64,000 nt of DNA. Origin: Agrobacterium tumefaciens (GTDB taxonomy: Bacteria > Pseudomonadota > Alphaproteobacteria > Rhizobiales > Rhizobiaceae). The stretch is from the NCBI RefSeq assembly GCF_009649785.1, contig NZ_WJOK01000015.1, positions 1-64,000 on the forward strand, in the 5' to 3' direction. The position numbers were made by a program, and so were the translations under genes. Shown here piece by piece: positions 1-7,794 of this stretch. Every line of letters starts with the position of its first letter. Position 1 is the stretch's first letter. Under the pieces are notes generated by a model. The model did no database searches. It was not told the origin of the DNA and saw nothing but the letters and a program-made list of their open reading frames with translations.

Positions 1-56
1 GGTGACACGAGAGCCGTCATCCTTCCCTCCCCCTTACGAAACCTGGAGCCATCACA

Positions 57-521
57 ATGTCCCGTCCCCCGCTTCCCCCTTTCACTGAACAGAGCGCCAT
101 CGAAAAGGTCCGCCTTGCGGAAGATGGCTGGAACAGCCGCGATCCTGCCAGGGTAGCGCTCGCCTACACGGTGGATACTCGCTGGCGCAACCGTGCCGAA
201 TTCGTAACGAGCCGCGATGAAGCCGAGGCCTTTCTGGGCCGCAAGTGGAACAGGGAACTCGACTACCGCCTGATCAAGGAACTCTGGGCATTCACGGGCA
301 ACAGGATCGCGGTGCGCTACGCCTACGAATATCATGATGACAGCGGCCAGTGGTTCCGGGCCTACGGGAACGAGAATTGGGAGTTTGCCGAAGACGGCCT
401 GATGCGGGCGCGTCACGCCAGCATCAACGAACACCCGATCGCTGAAGCCGACCGCAGGTTTCACTGGCCGCTCGGCCGAAGGCCTGACGACCATCCCGGT
501 CTCAGCGACTTCGGCTTTTGA
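57..521 (+). CDS. DUF1348 / SnoaL-like (NTF2 fold) protein
   Basis: This 154-residue protein matches the DUF1348 family, small cytoplasmic proteins with the NTF2/SnoaL fold whose reaction is not established. Visible family features are the WNSRDP segment near residue 25, the RWRNR stretch near 43, the RYAYEYHDD strand and the ENWEF motif near 107, ending with the typical [22 protein letters not shown] tail. It has no signal peptide or membrane segment and is full length for the family. The start is supported by a TGGAG purine stretch a few bases upstream. It is followed by a decayed AhpD-like gene and a LysR regulator on the same strand, a context typical of redox or xenobiotic stress genes, but the substrate is unknown. 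Confidence 0.85.
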   Translation: MSRPPLPPFTEQSAIEKVRLAEDGWNSRDPARVALAYTVDTRWRNRAEFVTSRDEAEAFLGRKWNRELDYRLIKELWAFTGNRIAVRYAYEYHDDSGQWFRAYGNENWEFAEDGLMRARHASINEHPIAEADRRFHWPLGRRPDDHPGLSDFGF

Positions 522-537
522 GCCGGGCGTCGGTCCG

Positions 538-858
538 TTGGCCTCGTCAATGCCGTCGTTCAAACTCAACGAGCGAGTTCGAGTGTCCGTTGAACTCGCT
601 CTTACCGCATCGAGCGGCGACCTGTCGCGGAAGCGCAAGCAGGAAGACGATAGCCGTGCGCTTGGGCTGACGGGTGCGGAAATCGATCTGGCACGCCGTG
701 GCCTGAGCTTCGATCTGAAAATAGCGAGGGCCATAGCGTTTGCGCTCGCGATCAATGAGCACACACGTGCACGTGCAAGCGCCGCTGGCCTTTGTGAGCG
801 AAGCTGCGTCGAAATCGAGCACCTTGCTGCTGCCAACCGACAGGTCGCTGGCAGCTAA
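538..858 (+). pseudogene. AhpD/carboxymuconolactone decarboxylase-like remnant
   Basis: The reading frame carries recognisable pieces of a peroxidase-related AhpD/carboxymuconolactone decarboxylase gene. The LGLTGAEIDLARRG stretch followed by SFDLKIARAIAFALAI matches the helix after the active site. The later ASAAGL...VEIEHLAAAN piece resembles the C-terminal helix that usually reads RAAGYSDAEIVEIVA. The N-terminal CxxC active site is absent, the helix between the two pieces is missing, and there is no normal start codon (only TTG). I read it as a degenerate remnant between the DUF1348 gene and the LysR gene. A short functional protein cannot be excluded but would lack catalytic cysteines. 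Confidence 0.55.
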
Positions 859-935
859 TCCATGCCGCGGACGGCTTGCGGTCTTGTCGTCCAGGATTCT
901 ACTATGGACACCGTATCGAGGGCATGGGGGACCGG

Positions 936-1826
936 ATGGATCGTTGGCAGGCAATGCGGATTTTCGTGAAAGTAGCGGAGACCGAAAGTTTCGCAGATAC
1001 CTCCCGCCAGATGCACATGAGTGCTCCTGCCGTCACACGGTCTGTTGCAGCCCTGGAAGATATCATCGGAGCACGCCTGTTCGTGCGAACGACCCGTTCG
1101 GTAAAAATGACCGAGGCGGGTGCCCGGTATTTCGAGGACTGCCGCAAGATTTTGTCAGACATTGCTGAAGCAGAGGCGGCAGCGGGAGGCTCCTACGCTA
1201 CACCGACAGGCACCCTGTCCGTAACTGCTTCGGTCATGTTCGGGCAGATGTATGTGCTGCCCGTCGTGACGGGCTTTCTGGACGCATTTCCAACCATGAA
1301 GGCGCGAACCCTGTTTATCGACCGGCCTGTCAATATTGTCGATGAAGGCATCGATGTCGCTGTCCGCATTGGTCACCTCCCCGACTCCGGCCTCTCCGCC
1401 ATAAAGGTCGGGAGCGTCAGGCGTGTCGTGTGTGGTTCACCGGCATACTTTGACCGACATGGCATTCCGACAACGCCATCCGACCTCAGGGATCATCGCA
1501 TCGCGGCGTCCACCAGCGCCTGGGCCTCCCCTGAATGGCGCTTTTCCGACGATTTCCGCGTGACGATAGACGCTGCTCTTCAGTGCAACACCAACGAAGC
1601 GGCCATAACCTCCGCACGCGAGGGCTGGGGACTGACGCGCGTGCTGAACTACCAGATAGGCCCTGACCTTATGGCGGGCGACCTTCAGATCGTGCTCAGC
1701 GAGTTTGAAGAGCCGCCCCTGCCTATCCACATCATGCATCCAGAGGGTCGGAATGCACCCGCAAAGGTGCGGGCTTTCGTTGACATGGCAGTTGCCCGCC
1801 TGCGTGAGAACCGTCTCCTGAACTGA
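936..1826 (+). CDS. LysR family transcriptional regulator
   Basis: This is a standard-length LysR regulator of 296 residues. Residues 1-60 form the winged helix-turn-helix (start MDRWQAMRIF, helices around SFADTSRQMHMSAPAVTRSVAALE, then the ARLFVRTTRSV wing). The rest is the periplasmic-binding-protein-like effector domain with the usual IDVAVRIG and DLRDHRIAAS motifs. I chose the ATG at 936; in-frame upstream starts at 876 and 924 exist but add residues absent from the family. It lies downstream of the DUF1348 gene and its AhpD-like remnant on the same strand and ends 19 bases before the convergent quinone oxidoreductase gene. Its targets and inducer are not visible in the sequence. Confidence 0.9.
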   Translation: MDRWQAMRIFVKVAETESFADTSRQMHMSAPAVTRSVAALEDIIGARLFVRTTRSVKMTEAGARYFEDCRKILSDIAEAEAAAGGSYATPTGTLSVTASVMFGQMYVLPVVTGFLDAFPTMKARTLFIDRPVNIVDEGIDVAVRIGHLPDSGLSAIKVGSVRRVVCGSPAYFDRHGIPTTPSDLRDHRIAASTSAWASPEWRFSDDFRVTIDAALQCNTNEAAITSAREGWGLTRVLNYQIGPDLMAGDLQIVLSEFEEPPLPIHIMHPEGRNAPAKVRAFVDMAVARLRENRLLN

Positions 1827-1845
1827 TCCGGGCGCAGCGGGCAGA

Positions 1846-2832
1846 TCAAAAACCAATCAGAATCTTGCCAATGGCCTTGCCGCTTTCCTGCAGTTCATGG
1901 GCCTCGGCAATCTGATCAAGCCCGAGCGTTACGGCGATCTTGGGAACGTAGGCTCCCGAAGCCGCGCAGGCCGAGACTTCCTCGACAGCATCGCGCATCG
2001 CTGTTTCCGGCATCGTATAGACGTAGACGAAACGGAAAGAAAAGCCACCAACGAGCGCCGGAAAGAACGGGATCGAGAGCCTGGCTTGCGGCGATCCCGT
2101 GGAGTAAGCCGACACGCCCCCGTCACGCGCAAGGCAGGCGATTGCCGTGTCGATGTTGGCGGAGATGTCCACGTCGACAATACGGTCGACGCCGTGACCA
2201 TCGGTCGCCGACCTTATTTTCACAGCAACATCACCGGCATGCCTGTTGACGACGAGATCGGCTCCGGCTGCGCGGGCAACGTCTGCCTGTTCGTCGCGGC
2301 TCACCGTTGCCGCCACCCACGCCCCTGCCCACTTTGCAAGAAGAATGGCGGCGTTACCGACCGCACCGGCGCCACCGTGCACGAGAACCCGCTTACCTCG
2401 CAGGTTTGTATCGGCAAACAGGCATCGATGCGCCGTCATCGCGGGGACGCCGAACGACGCACCGACCCCGAAGGGGACGTTGTCGGCCAGCCTGACTGCC
2501 TGCCTCGACGGCACCACGACGAATTCCGCAGCCGTCCCGAACGCCCTCCCCGTCTGGGCCATGTAGACCCACACCCGCTCGCCTATACGTTCCTGCGACA
2601 CGCCGGGGCCGACACTGTCGATGACGCCCGACCCGTCCTGATGCGGAACGATTCTGGGAAATGGCATGGCCTTACCGCCGAAGCCGACACGCGTCTTGAT
2701 GTCCGAAGGATTGATGCCCGAGACCACGATCCTGACCCGGACTTCCCCCGCCCCGGGCTGGGGATCGGGAAGCTCTCCAACGGTCAATACTTCTCTCGCA
2801 GTTCCTTGCCGTTCGTAGAACGCAGCTCGCAT
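1846..2832 (-). CDS. NADPH:quinone oxidoreductase-like MDR protein
   Basis: This 328-residue medium-chain dehydrogenase/reductase belongs to the quinone oxidoreductase (QOR/zeta-crystallin) group, which reduces quinones or activated alkenes with NADPH in the cytoplasm. The GroES-like domain occupies roughly residues 1-120 (GINPSDIKTRVG, PHQDGSGVIDSVG). The Rossmann domain follows, with the nucleotide motif VHGGAGAVGNAA. The cysteines and histidine of zinc alcohol dehydrogenases are lacking, as expected for QOR. The start has an AGGAGAGG ribosome site. It is divergent from an HxlR regulator with palindromes in the shared promoter, so control by that regulator is the natural inference. The substrate is unknown. 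Confidence 0.88.
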   Translation of the reverse strand: MRAAFYERQGTAREVLTVGELPDPQPGAGEVRVRIVVSGINPSDIKTRVGFGGKAMPFPRIVPHQDGSGVIDSVGPGVSQERIGERVWVYMAQTGRAFGTAAEFVVVPSRQAVRLADNVPFGVGASFGVPAMTAHRCLFADTNLRGKRVLVHGGAGAVGNAAILLAKWAGAWVAATVSRDEQADVARAAGADLVVNRHAGDVAVKIRSATDGHGVDRIVDVDISANIDTAIACLARDGGVSAYSTGSPQARLSIPFFPALVGGFSFRFVYVYTMPETAMRDAVEEVSACAASGAYVPKIAVTLGLDQIAEAHELQESGKAIGKILIGF

Positions 2833-2880
2833 AACACACCTCTCCTAAATGTGGCTTCCATCTGGGCGTGACACAGGCAA

Positions 2881-2908
2881 ACTTGCAAGTAGGCAACAGT
2901 TTTGCCTA
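2881..2908. promoter_or_regulatory. Candidate HxlR operator (tandem palindromes)
   Basis: Between the divergent quinone oxidoreductase and HxlR genes lie a perfect 10-base palindrome, ACTTGCAAGT at 2881-2890, and a perfect 7-base inverted repeat, TAGGCAA (2890-2896) and TTGCCTA (2902-2908), with a 5-base spacer. They share one base. HxlR proteins are dimers that usually bind such dyads beside their own gene, so this is a plausible autoregulatory operator. The assignment is by position and symmetry only. Confidence 0.5.
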
Positions 2909-2940
2909 TAGGAATAAAAAGTACACTAATGGAGAACTGA

Positions 2941-3270
2941 ATGGCTGTTGGCCCAAAATGCCCGGTAGAAGTTACCGTCGATGTCACGGGCGGCAAGTGG
3001 AAGCCGATGATCATCTATCGTCTACTCGACGGTCCGTACCGGTTTGGAGAGCTGCGCCGCCTGGTCGGCGATCCGAGCCAGCGCTCGCTCACGATGCAGC
3101 TCCGCGAACTCGAGGCCGACGGGATCGTGAGCCGCGAGGTCTTCGCCGAGGTCCCTCCGCGCGTCGAATATTCCCTCACCGAATTCGGAAAAACGCTGGC
3201 CCCCGTGCTGATGGCGATGCGCGACTGGGGAGTTTCCTTCCAAGGTCGCTGTCAATCCACGAAGGCATGA
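2941..3270 (+). CDS. HxlR family transcriptional regulator
   Basis: This 109-residue protein is a complete HxlR-type winged helix regulator. Visible marks are the single N-terminal cysteine in PKCPVEVTVDV, the GGKWKPMIIYRLLDGPYRFGELRR helix-turn-helix, the SQRSLTMQLRELEADGIVSRE recognition region and the VPPRVEYSLTEFGKTLAPVL wing. HxlR proteins sense electrophiles, quinones or oxidants, often through that cysteine, and repress adjacent oxidoreductases. Its start follows a GGAGA ribosome site. It is divergent from the QOR-type gene, with a palindromic candidate operator between them, which makes that gene its most likely target. Confidence 0.9.
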   Translation: MAVGPKCPVEVTVDVTGGKWKPMIIYRLLDGPYRFGELRRLVGDPSQRSLTMQLRELEADGIVSREVFAEVPPRVEYSLTEFGKTLAPVLMAMRDWGVSFQGRCQSTKA

Positions 3271-3283
3271 CCGGTCATCCGCG

Positions 3284-4165
3284 TCAGGGACCGGGCTTTG
3301 CCGCGAAGCGCTGCACGAAGAAGTCGATTAGCACTCTGACCTTCCGGGACACGTGCGATCCTGGCGGACGCACGATGTAAACGCCGATCTCCGGCAGGCC
3401 GTAGTCCGACATAATCGGCACAAGGGTCCCTGCGGCAACATAGCTTTCCGCGATCACAACCGGCAGTGCAGCGATGCCCAGTCCGGCTGCCGTCCCTTCG
3501 GCAATGCCAAGGGCACTATCCGCCTTGAACCTTCCCTGCGCATTGATGACGATGGTTCGGCTGCCATCGGACACCTTCCAGCTCTCGGTGCCCTGCAGGA
3601 TCGCCTGATGGTCAAGCAGATCGGAAGGCTTTCGCGGGACGCCATGCTTCCGGAGGTATTCGGGGTTGGCAAACAATCCAGCCGCGAATGCACCGATCTT
3701 CCTCGCCGTCAGGTTCGAGTCCTGCAGATAACCGACACGTATCCCGCAATCAAAGCCTTCCGCCACCAGATCGACGTAACGGTCGCTGTAGTGCGCATGG
3801 AGCTGCAAGAGCGGATGCTGGCGGGCCAGTTCGGCGAGCGCTGGCGCAAAATGCCGCGGACCGAAGGATGACGGAACGGCGACGCGCAGCCGTCCCCGAA
3901 GCTCCCCGGTCGGCGCAATCTCCTCGCGCGCAACCTCCATTTCCAGGCAAATGCGCGCGGCATGCTCGCGAAACGACGCTCCAGCCTCCGTCAGCGATGC
4001 ACCTCGTGTGGTCCGGGCGAGGAGCTGGACGCCCAGCTCGCTCTCTAGACGAACGAGGCGACGGCTGACGATGGATTTCGGCAATCCGAGACGTCGCGCC
4101 GCAACCGTGATCCCGCCGCCATCGGCGACCTCAACGAAAGTCTGCATATCTTCGAAGCTGACCAT
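3284..4165 (-). CDS. LysR family transcriptional regulator
   Basis: A 293-residue LysR regulator of normal length. The helix-turn-helix lies in residues 1-60 (MQTFVEVADGGGITVAARRLGLPKSIVSRRLVRLE, then LLARTTRGASLTEAG), followed by the effector domain with GFDCGIRVGYL and KPSDLLDHQAI. It runs divergently from the isochorismatase-like hydrolase and pirin genes, so those are its likely targets. The 138-base spacer holds a 7-base direct repeat, CGTTCCA at 4171-4177 and 4183-4189, with a 12-base period. That repeat lies just upstream of this gene's start and could be part of the binding site. Confidence 0.9.
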   Translation of the reverse strand: MVSFEDMQTFVEVADGGGITVAARRLGLPKSIVSRRLVRLESELGVQLLARTTRGASLTEAGASFREHAARICLEMEVAREEIAPTGELRGRLRVAVPSSFGPRHFAPALAELARQHPLLQLHAHYSDRYVDLVAEGFDCGIRVGYLQDSNLTARKIGAFAAGLFANPEYLRKHGVPRKPSDLLDHQAILQGTESWKVSDGSRTIVINAQGRFKADSALGIAEGTAAGLGIAALPVVIAESYVAAGTLVPIMSDYGLPEIGVYIVRPPGSHVSRKVRVLIDFFVQRFAAKPGP

Positions 4166-4303
4166 TATTGCGTTCCATTTTCCGTTCCACAGAGTGGCTC
4201 ATCCTAGAGCTACCGTGCCGTCTATCGCAACGCTAAATTCCACTCATCGAGCGGACCTAAATCCAACCCGACAGCCGCCGACAACGCAAAAAGGAATACG
4301 ACA

Positions 4304-4879
4304 ATGCATAAGGACGTCTTTACTCCCGAGAATTCCGCCATGCTGCTGATCGACCATCAGATCGGCACGATGGCCTGGACCCACTCCCACGACATCAACC
4401 TAGTCAAGCAGAACGCACTCAAGCTCGCCCGGATCGCCAAAGCCGCCAACATCCCGACCATCCTGACGTCCAGCATGGAAGAACAAATCCAGGGGCCGCT
4501 GATTCCGGAACTCAAGGAAATCCTGCCCGAGGCGTTCGAAGCCCGCATCAAGCGGCCGGGTATCGTCAACGCCATGCACCACGACGGCTTCAACCAGGCC
4601 GTCAAGGCGATCGGCCGCAACAAGCTGTTCGTCGCAGGCGTGACCACGGAAATCTGCGTCACCTTTCCGGTCCTCCAGATGCTTGACGAAGGTTACGAGG
4701 TGCAGGTCTCGGCGGACGCATCCGCCTCTTACACCAAATACGGCGACGATATCGCCCTGAGGCGCATGGAAAAGGCAGGCGCAATTATCACCACTGTCGA
4801 CCAGATCATCTCGGAACTCGCCGTCGACTGGACGAGGCCGCTCGGCCAGAAGCTCGTCGGTATCCTGAACTACCACTGA
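4304..4879 (+). CDS. Isochorismatase-family cysteine hydrolase (YcaC-like)
   Basis: This 191-residue protein belongs to the isochorismatase-like hydrolases, closest in pattern to the YcaC group. The catalytic triad expected for the family can be placed at Asp17 (LLIDHQ), Lys83 (ARIKRPG) and Cys118 (GVTTEICVTFP). There is no signal peptide, so it is cytoplasmic. Enzymes of this shape hydrolyse amides such as N-carbamoyl compounds or nicotinamide, or have unknown substrates; nothing here fixes the reaction. An AAGGA site precedes the ATG. It is divergent from a LysR gene and followed on the same strand by a pirin gene, with a strong stem-loop between the two. Confidence 0.87.
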   Translation: MHKDVFTPENSAMLLIDHQIGTMAWTHSHDINLVKQNALKLARIAKAANIPTILTSSMEEQIQGPLIPELKEILPEAFEARIKRPGIVNAMHHDGFNQAVKAIGRNKLFVAGVTTEICVTFPVLQMLDEGYEVQVSADASASYTKYGDDIALRRMEKAGAIITTVDQIISELAVDWTRPLGQKLVGILNYH

Positions 4880-4899
4880 CAGCGCAAGTCGCTGCGTTC

Positions 4900-4924
4900 G
4901 GCGCGGGCGATTGTCGCCCGCGCC
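4900..4924 (+). terminator. Perfect 11-bp GC stem-loop between hydrolase and pirin genes
   Basis: An 11-base arm at 4900-4910 pairs perfectly with 4914-4924 across a three-base TTG loop. It lies 20 bases after the hydrolase stop and ends 22 bases before the pirin start. No U tract follows, so it is not a classic intrinsic terminator. It could attenuate or stabilise the upstream message. Confidence 0.4.
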
Positions 4925-4946
4925 CGAGATCGAAGGAAACAGTCCA

Positions 4947-5696
4947 ATGACCATCACCAAAATCCCTGCAGGACGTATGCGCGGCAATATAGGCCAGGGC
5001 TTCGGCGTCGAGATCATGTATCCGGGGCTGTCACTGACAACCGACGACAGCGGGATCGGTCCCATCGGCAGGATTGACCGCGCCCAGGTTCAGCCGGGTC
5101 ATCTCATAGGCATGCATCCGCACAAGGACGACGAAATACTGACCTACATGCGCGGCGGCGAGATGCTGCACCGAGACACCGTCGGAAACGAGAAAAAGCT
5201 CGACAAGACACGTTTCATGATGATGAACGCCGGCCATCACTTCCAGCATGAAGAGCTTATGCTTGGGGAAACACCCGTCCGGGCCCTACAGATTTTCCTG
5301 CGTCCTAACGCTCAAAATCTTGAGCCAATGGTGCAGTTTCATGATTTCGTCGATGAATTCAGTGACGATAGCTGGAGACTGATTGCAGGGCCACGAAAAG
5401 CGCCATTGACGGTAAGATCCGATGTCTGGGTCTTTGACGTGCGCCTCAGCGCAGGCACGACGCTGAGATTGCCAACCCCTGATAACTCCGGGTTGGCTTG
5501 CCTGCTCTTTGTCTTCAAGGGGAAAATTCGATTTGGAAACGAGACGGTCTCCGACGGAGAGAGCGTGTTCGTGACCTCGTTCGAACAACATCCAACGGCA
5601 TTGACCGAGACCGATATCGTCTTGTTCTCGTTCGATACTGACGTCCAGGTATATCGTGGCGGCATGTTCAGCGGCAACCAGAAACGGGGCCGCTGA
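4947..5696 (+). CDS. Pirin family protein
   Basis: A 249-residue bicupin of the pirin family (YhaK-like). The N-terminal cupin shows GMHPHKDDEILTYMRGGEMLHRDTVG and MNAGHHFQHEE. The C-terminal cupin holds the FVFKGKIRFGNETVSDGESVFV segment. Bacterial pirins can have quercetinase activity or act as redox-sensing iron proteins. The His in HPHKDDE is kept, but the classic four-residue metal site is only partly evident. The ATG at 4947 is chosen because GAAGGA precedes it at the right distance; an upstream in-frame start at 4911 lies inside the intergenic stem-loop. It follows the isochorismatase-like gene and is probably controlled by the divergent LysR. Confidence 0.85.
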   Translation: MTITKIPAGRMRGNIGQGFGVEIMYPGLSLTTDDSGIGPIGRIDRAQVQPGHLIGMHPHKDDEILTYMRGGEMLHRDTVGNEKKLDKTRFMMMNAGHHFQHEELMLGETPVRALQIFLRPNAQNLEPMVQFHDFVDEFSDDSWRLIAGPRKAPLTVRSDVWVFDVRLSAGTTLRLPTPDNSGLACLLFVFKGKIRFGNETVSDGESVFVTSFEQHPTALTETDIVLFSFDTDVQVYRGGMFSGNQKRGR

Positions 5697-6285
5697 AGTC
5701 GTTCTTCGAGCGGCGCAAACGTGAACCAGGGGCTTTCTCGCGCCAAGTCTCTTCCAACGTTTCGGTGTCACCCACCGATGGTGTTTTTATGCATAGCAAA
5801 GGGCACCACTAGGTCGGCACCATCGCCAGCGCCTTCCGTGGCCACCCTCGATGAACGGAAGAGCAGTTCTGGCTAATCGTCGCTACCATCCCAATCTTCA
5901 TAGCGATCGCTGGTGCGGATCACGAAGACCGTGGCGTCCGAGTGGACACAAAGCGCGTGCCATTGAAAACACGCAACTGAGGAGGGTTTGCTTCAGTGCT
6001 TAAGGTTGATCCAGTCTTCGGAAGAAGAACCTTCTTCCCCGGGGACGCAATCGAGATCATGCTGTTTGTGACCTGACCTCCGCAGATTACTCCCGAAAGA
6101 GCCACGCGTACCCGGCGAAGTCAGCTTCCGGCCTGTGCAAATTACGGTGCCAACCGTCGCCAAACGCTGCGCGCTGCGGCGCTGAGGCGGGCGCCATCGG
6201 CAGTCCGGGCTCAGACACTCCCGCCGCTACGCCCTTGATTCTCCTGAGGTCGCGCCCTAGATGTTTTAGAAAGTCCGGAGGAAAC
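5697..6285. other. 589-bp intergenic stretch without a recognisable gene
   Basis: No reading frame on either strand resembles a protein I recognise. It contains one perfect 8-base inverted repeat, GGAAGAAG (6020-6027) and CTTCTTCC (6031-6038), with a 3-base loop and no U tract. A GGAGGA ribosome site at 6277-6282 belongs to the next gene. Confidence 0.5.
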
Positions 6286-7794
6286 ATGCATCAGGTTTTA
6301 AGTCAAAAAGCAGAAACTGGCGTCAAGGGACTGGATGATGTTCTTTCCGGTGGCTTTACGCGCAGGCATGTCTTTTTACTTGAGGGCTCTCCAGGGACGG
6401 GCAAAACAACGATTGCTTTGCAGTTCCTTATTGAAGGAGAAATACGCGGCGAGCGCTGCCTTTACATCAGCCTGTCGGAAACGGACGAAGAATTGCGCGA
6501 TTGCGCCAGATCGCATGGCATGGAGATTGGTAGCGGGATCGAGATATTTGAACTCGTCCCCCCGGAAAGCCTTCTCGACGCCGAGCAACAGCAAAGCCTG
6601 CTCTACTCCTCAGATCTCGAGTTGGGTGAAACGACAAAACTGATTTTCCAAGCCTTTGAGCGGATCAAACCCCAGCGCGTCGTAATTGATAGCCTCTCTG
6701 AAATTCGCCTTCTAGCGCAGAGTTCGTTGCGATACCGCAGACAAATCCTCGCATTGAAACACTTCTTCGCTCGCTCCGATGCAACGGTGCTGCTGCTTGA
6801 TGACATGACGTCGGAAAATTTTGACAAGACGGTCCATAGCGTAGTCCACGGTGTCATTCATCTCGAACAGCTTGCTCCCGATTACGGCTCCGAGCGGCGT
6901 CGGTTGAGAGTGATCAAGTATCGCGGTCAGTCGTTTCGCGGCGGCTATCATGATTTCACTATCAAGACTGGTGGCGTTGCAGTTTTTCCGCGCCTTCGCG
7001 CGATTGAGCACAGAACCGAATTCGAACGAACGACCCTGTCGAGCGGTCTTTCCCAATTCGACGGCCTTCTCGGTGGGGGCGTGGAGCGTGGATCAAGCAC
7101 TCTCCTCATCGGCCCTGCTGGAACCGGAAAGAGCCTGTTTGCTCTGCAGTTCGTCAACGCCGCAGTCGAGCGTGGGGAAAAGGCTGCGGTCTTCATTTTC
7201 GATGAGGAACTTGGTCTCCTTTACGCACGCACCAGATCAATGGGTATCGACTTGGAGAAGCTGCAGGCAGATGGGCACGTCCACATCGAGCAACTCGATG
7301 CCGCCGAACTATCACCGGGGGAATTTGCACAGCGTGTGCGCGACCGGGTATCAACTTTCGATGCCAAGACAGTGGTGATCGACAGCATCAATGGCTACCA
7401 GGCTTCCATGCCGGAAGAGAATGCTCTCATCTTGCACATGCACGAACTGCTACAGTACCTCAACAGGCAGGGAGCCAACACATTCCTGACGGTCGCCCAG
7501 CATGGCCTCGTCGGGGACATGAAATCGCCCGTCGATGTCACTTATCTGGCAGATAGCGTCATCCTCCTGAGATATTTCGAGGCGCTCGGAAAAGTGCGTC
7601 GCGCCGTATCAGTGATCAAGAAGCGCACAGGCCCTCACGAAGACACGATCCGTGAGTTCAGAATATCCGGCAACGGACTGACCCTCGGAGAACCACTTTC
7701 CGACTTCCAGGGCATCCTTCGCGGCGTTCCAAACTTTGTCGGCGATCAACACCCGCTTCTTCCTCTCAACGGGGAGGGTAGCAAGAATTCCTAA
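6286..7794 (+). CDS. KaiC-like RecA-superfamily ATPase
   Basis: A 502-residue double-RecA-domain protein of the KaiC family. Domain CI carries Walker A GSPGTGKT at residues 34-41 and domain CII carries GPAGTGKS at 276-283. The C-terminal region (SVILLRYFEALGKVRRAVSVIKKRTGPHE) aligns with KaiC CII. The positions matching cyanobacterial KaiC Ser431-Thr432 read Thr419-Tyr420 by my hand alignment. No kaiA or kaiB is present in the window. The ATG at 6286 has a GGAGGA ribosome site; a further upstream start is out of keeping with the family. Its stop overlaps the start of a hybrid histidine kinase, so the two are translationally coupled and probably form one signalling pair. Confidence 0.9.
   Translation: MHQVLSQKAETGVKGLDDVLSGGFTRRHVFLLEGSPGTGKTTIALQFLIEGEIRGERCLYISLSETDEELRDCARSHGMEIGSGIEIFELVPPESLLDAEQQQSLLYSSDLELGETTKLIFQAFERIKPQRVVIDSLSEIRLLAQSSLRYRRQILALKHFFARSDATVLLLDDMTSENFDKTVHSVVHGVIHLEQLAPDYGSERRRLRVIKYRGQSFRGGYHDFTIKTGGVAVFPRLRAIEHRTEFERTTLSSGLSQFDGLLGGGVERGSSTLLIGPAGTGKSLFALQFVNAAVERGEKAAVFIFDEELGLLYARTRSMGIDLEKLQADGHVHIEQLDAAELSPGEFAQRVRDRVSTFDAKTVVIDSINGYQASMPEENALILHMHELLQYLNRQGANTFLTVAQHGLVGDMKSPVDVTYLADSVILLRYFEALGKVRRAVSVIKKRTGPHEDTIREFRISGNGLTLGEPLSDFQGILRGVPNFVGDQHPLLPLNGEGSKNS

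Noticed and set aside
1897-2871. 324-codon plus-strand open frame
   Set aside because: Shadow of the minus-strand quinone oxidoreductase; arginine- and aspartate-rich without domain features.
6020-6038. Hairpin GGAAGAAG/CTTCTTCC as a terminator of the pirin gene
   Set aside because: It is over 300 bases after the pirin stop and has no U tract.
5920-6105. 61-codon minus-strand frame in the gap before kaiC
   Set aside because: No ribosome site, no family resemblance and atypical composition.
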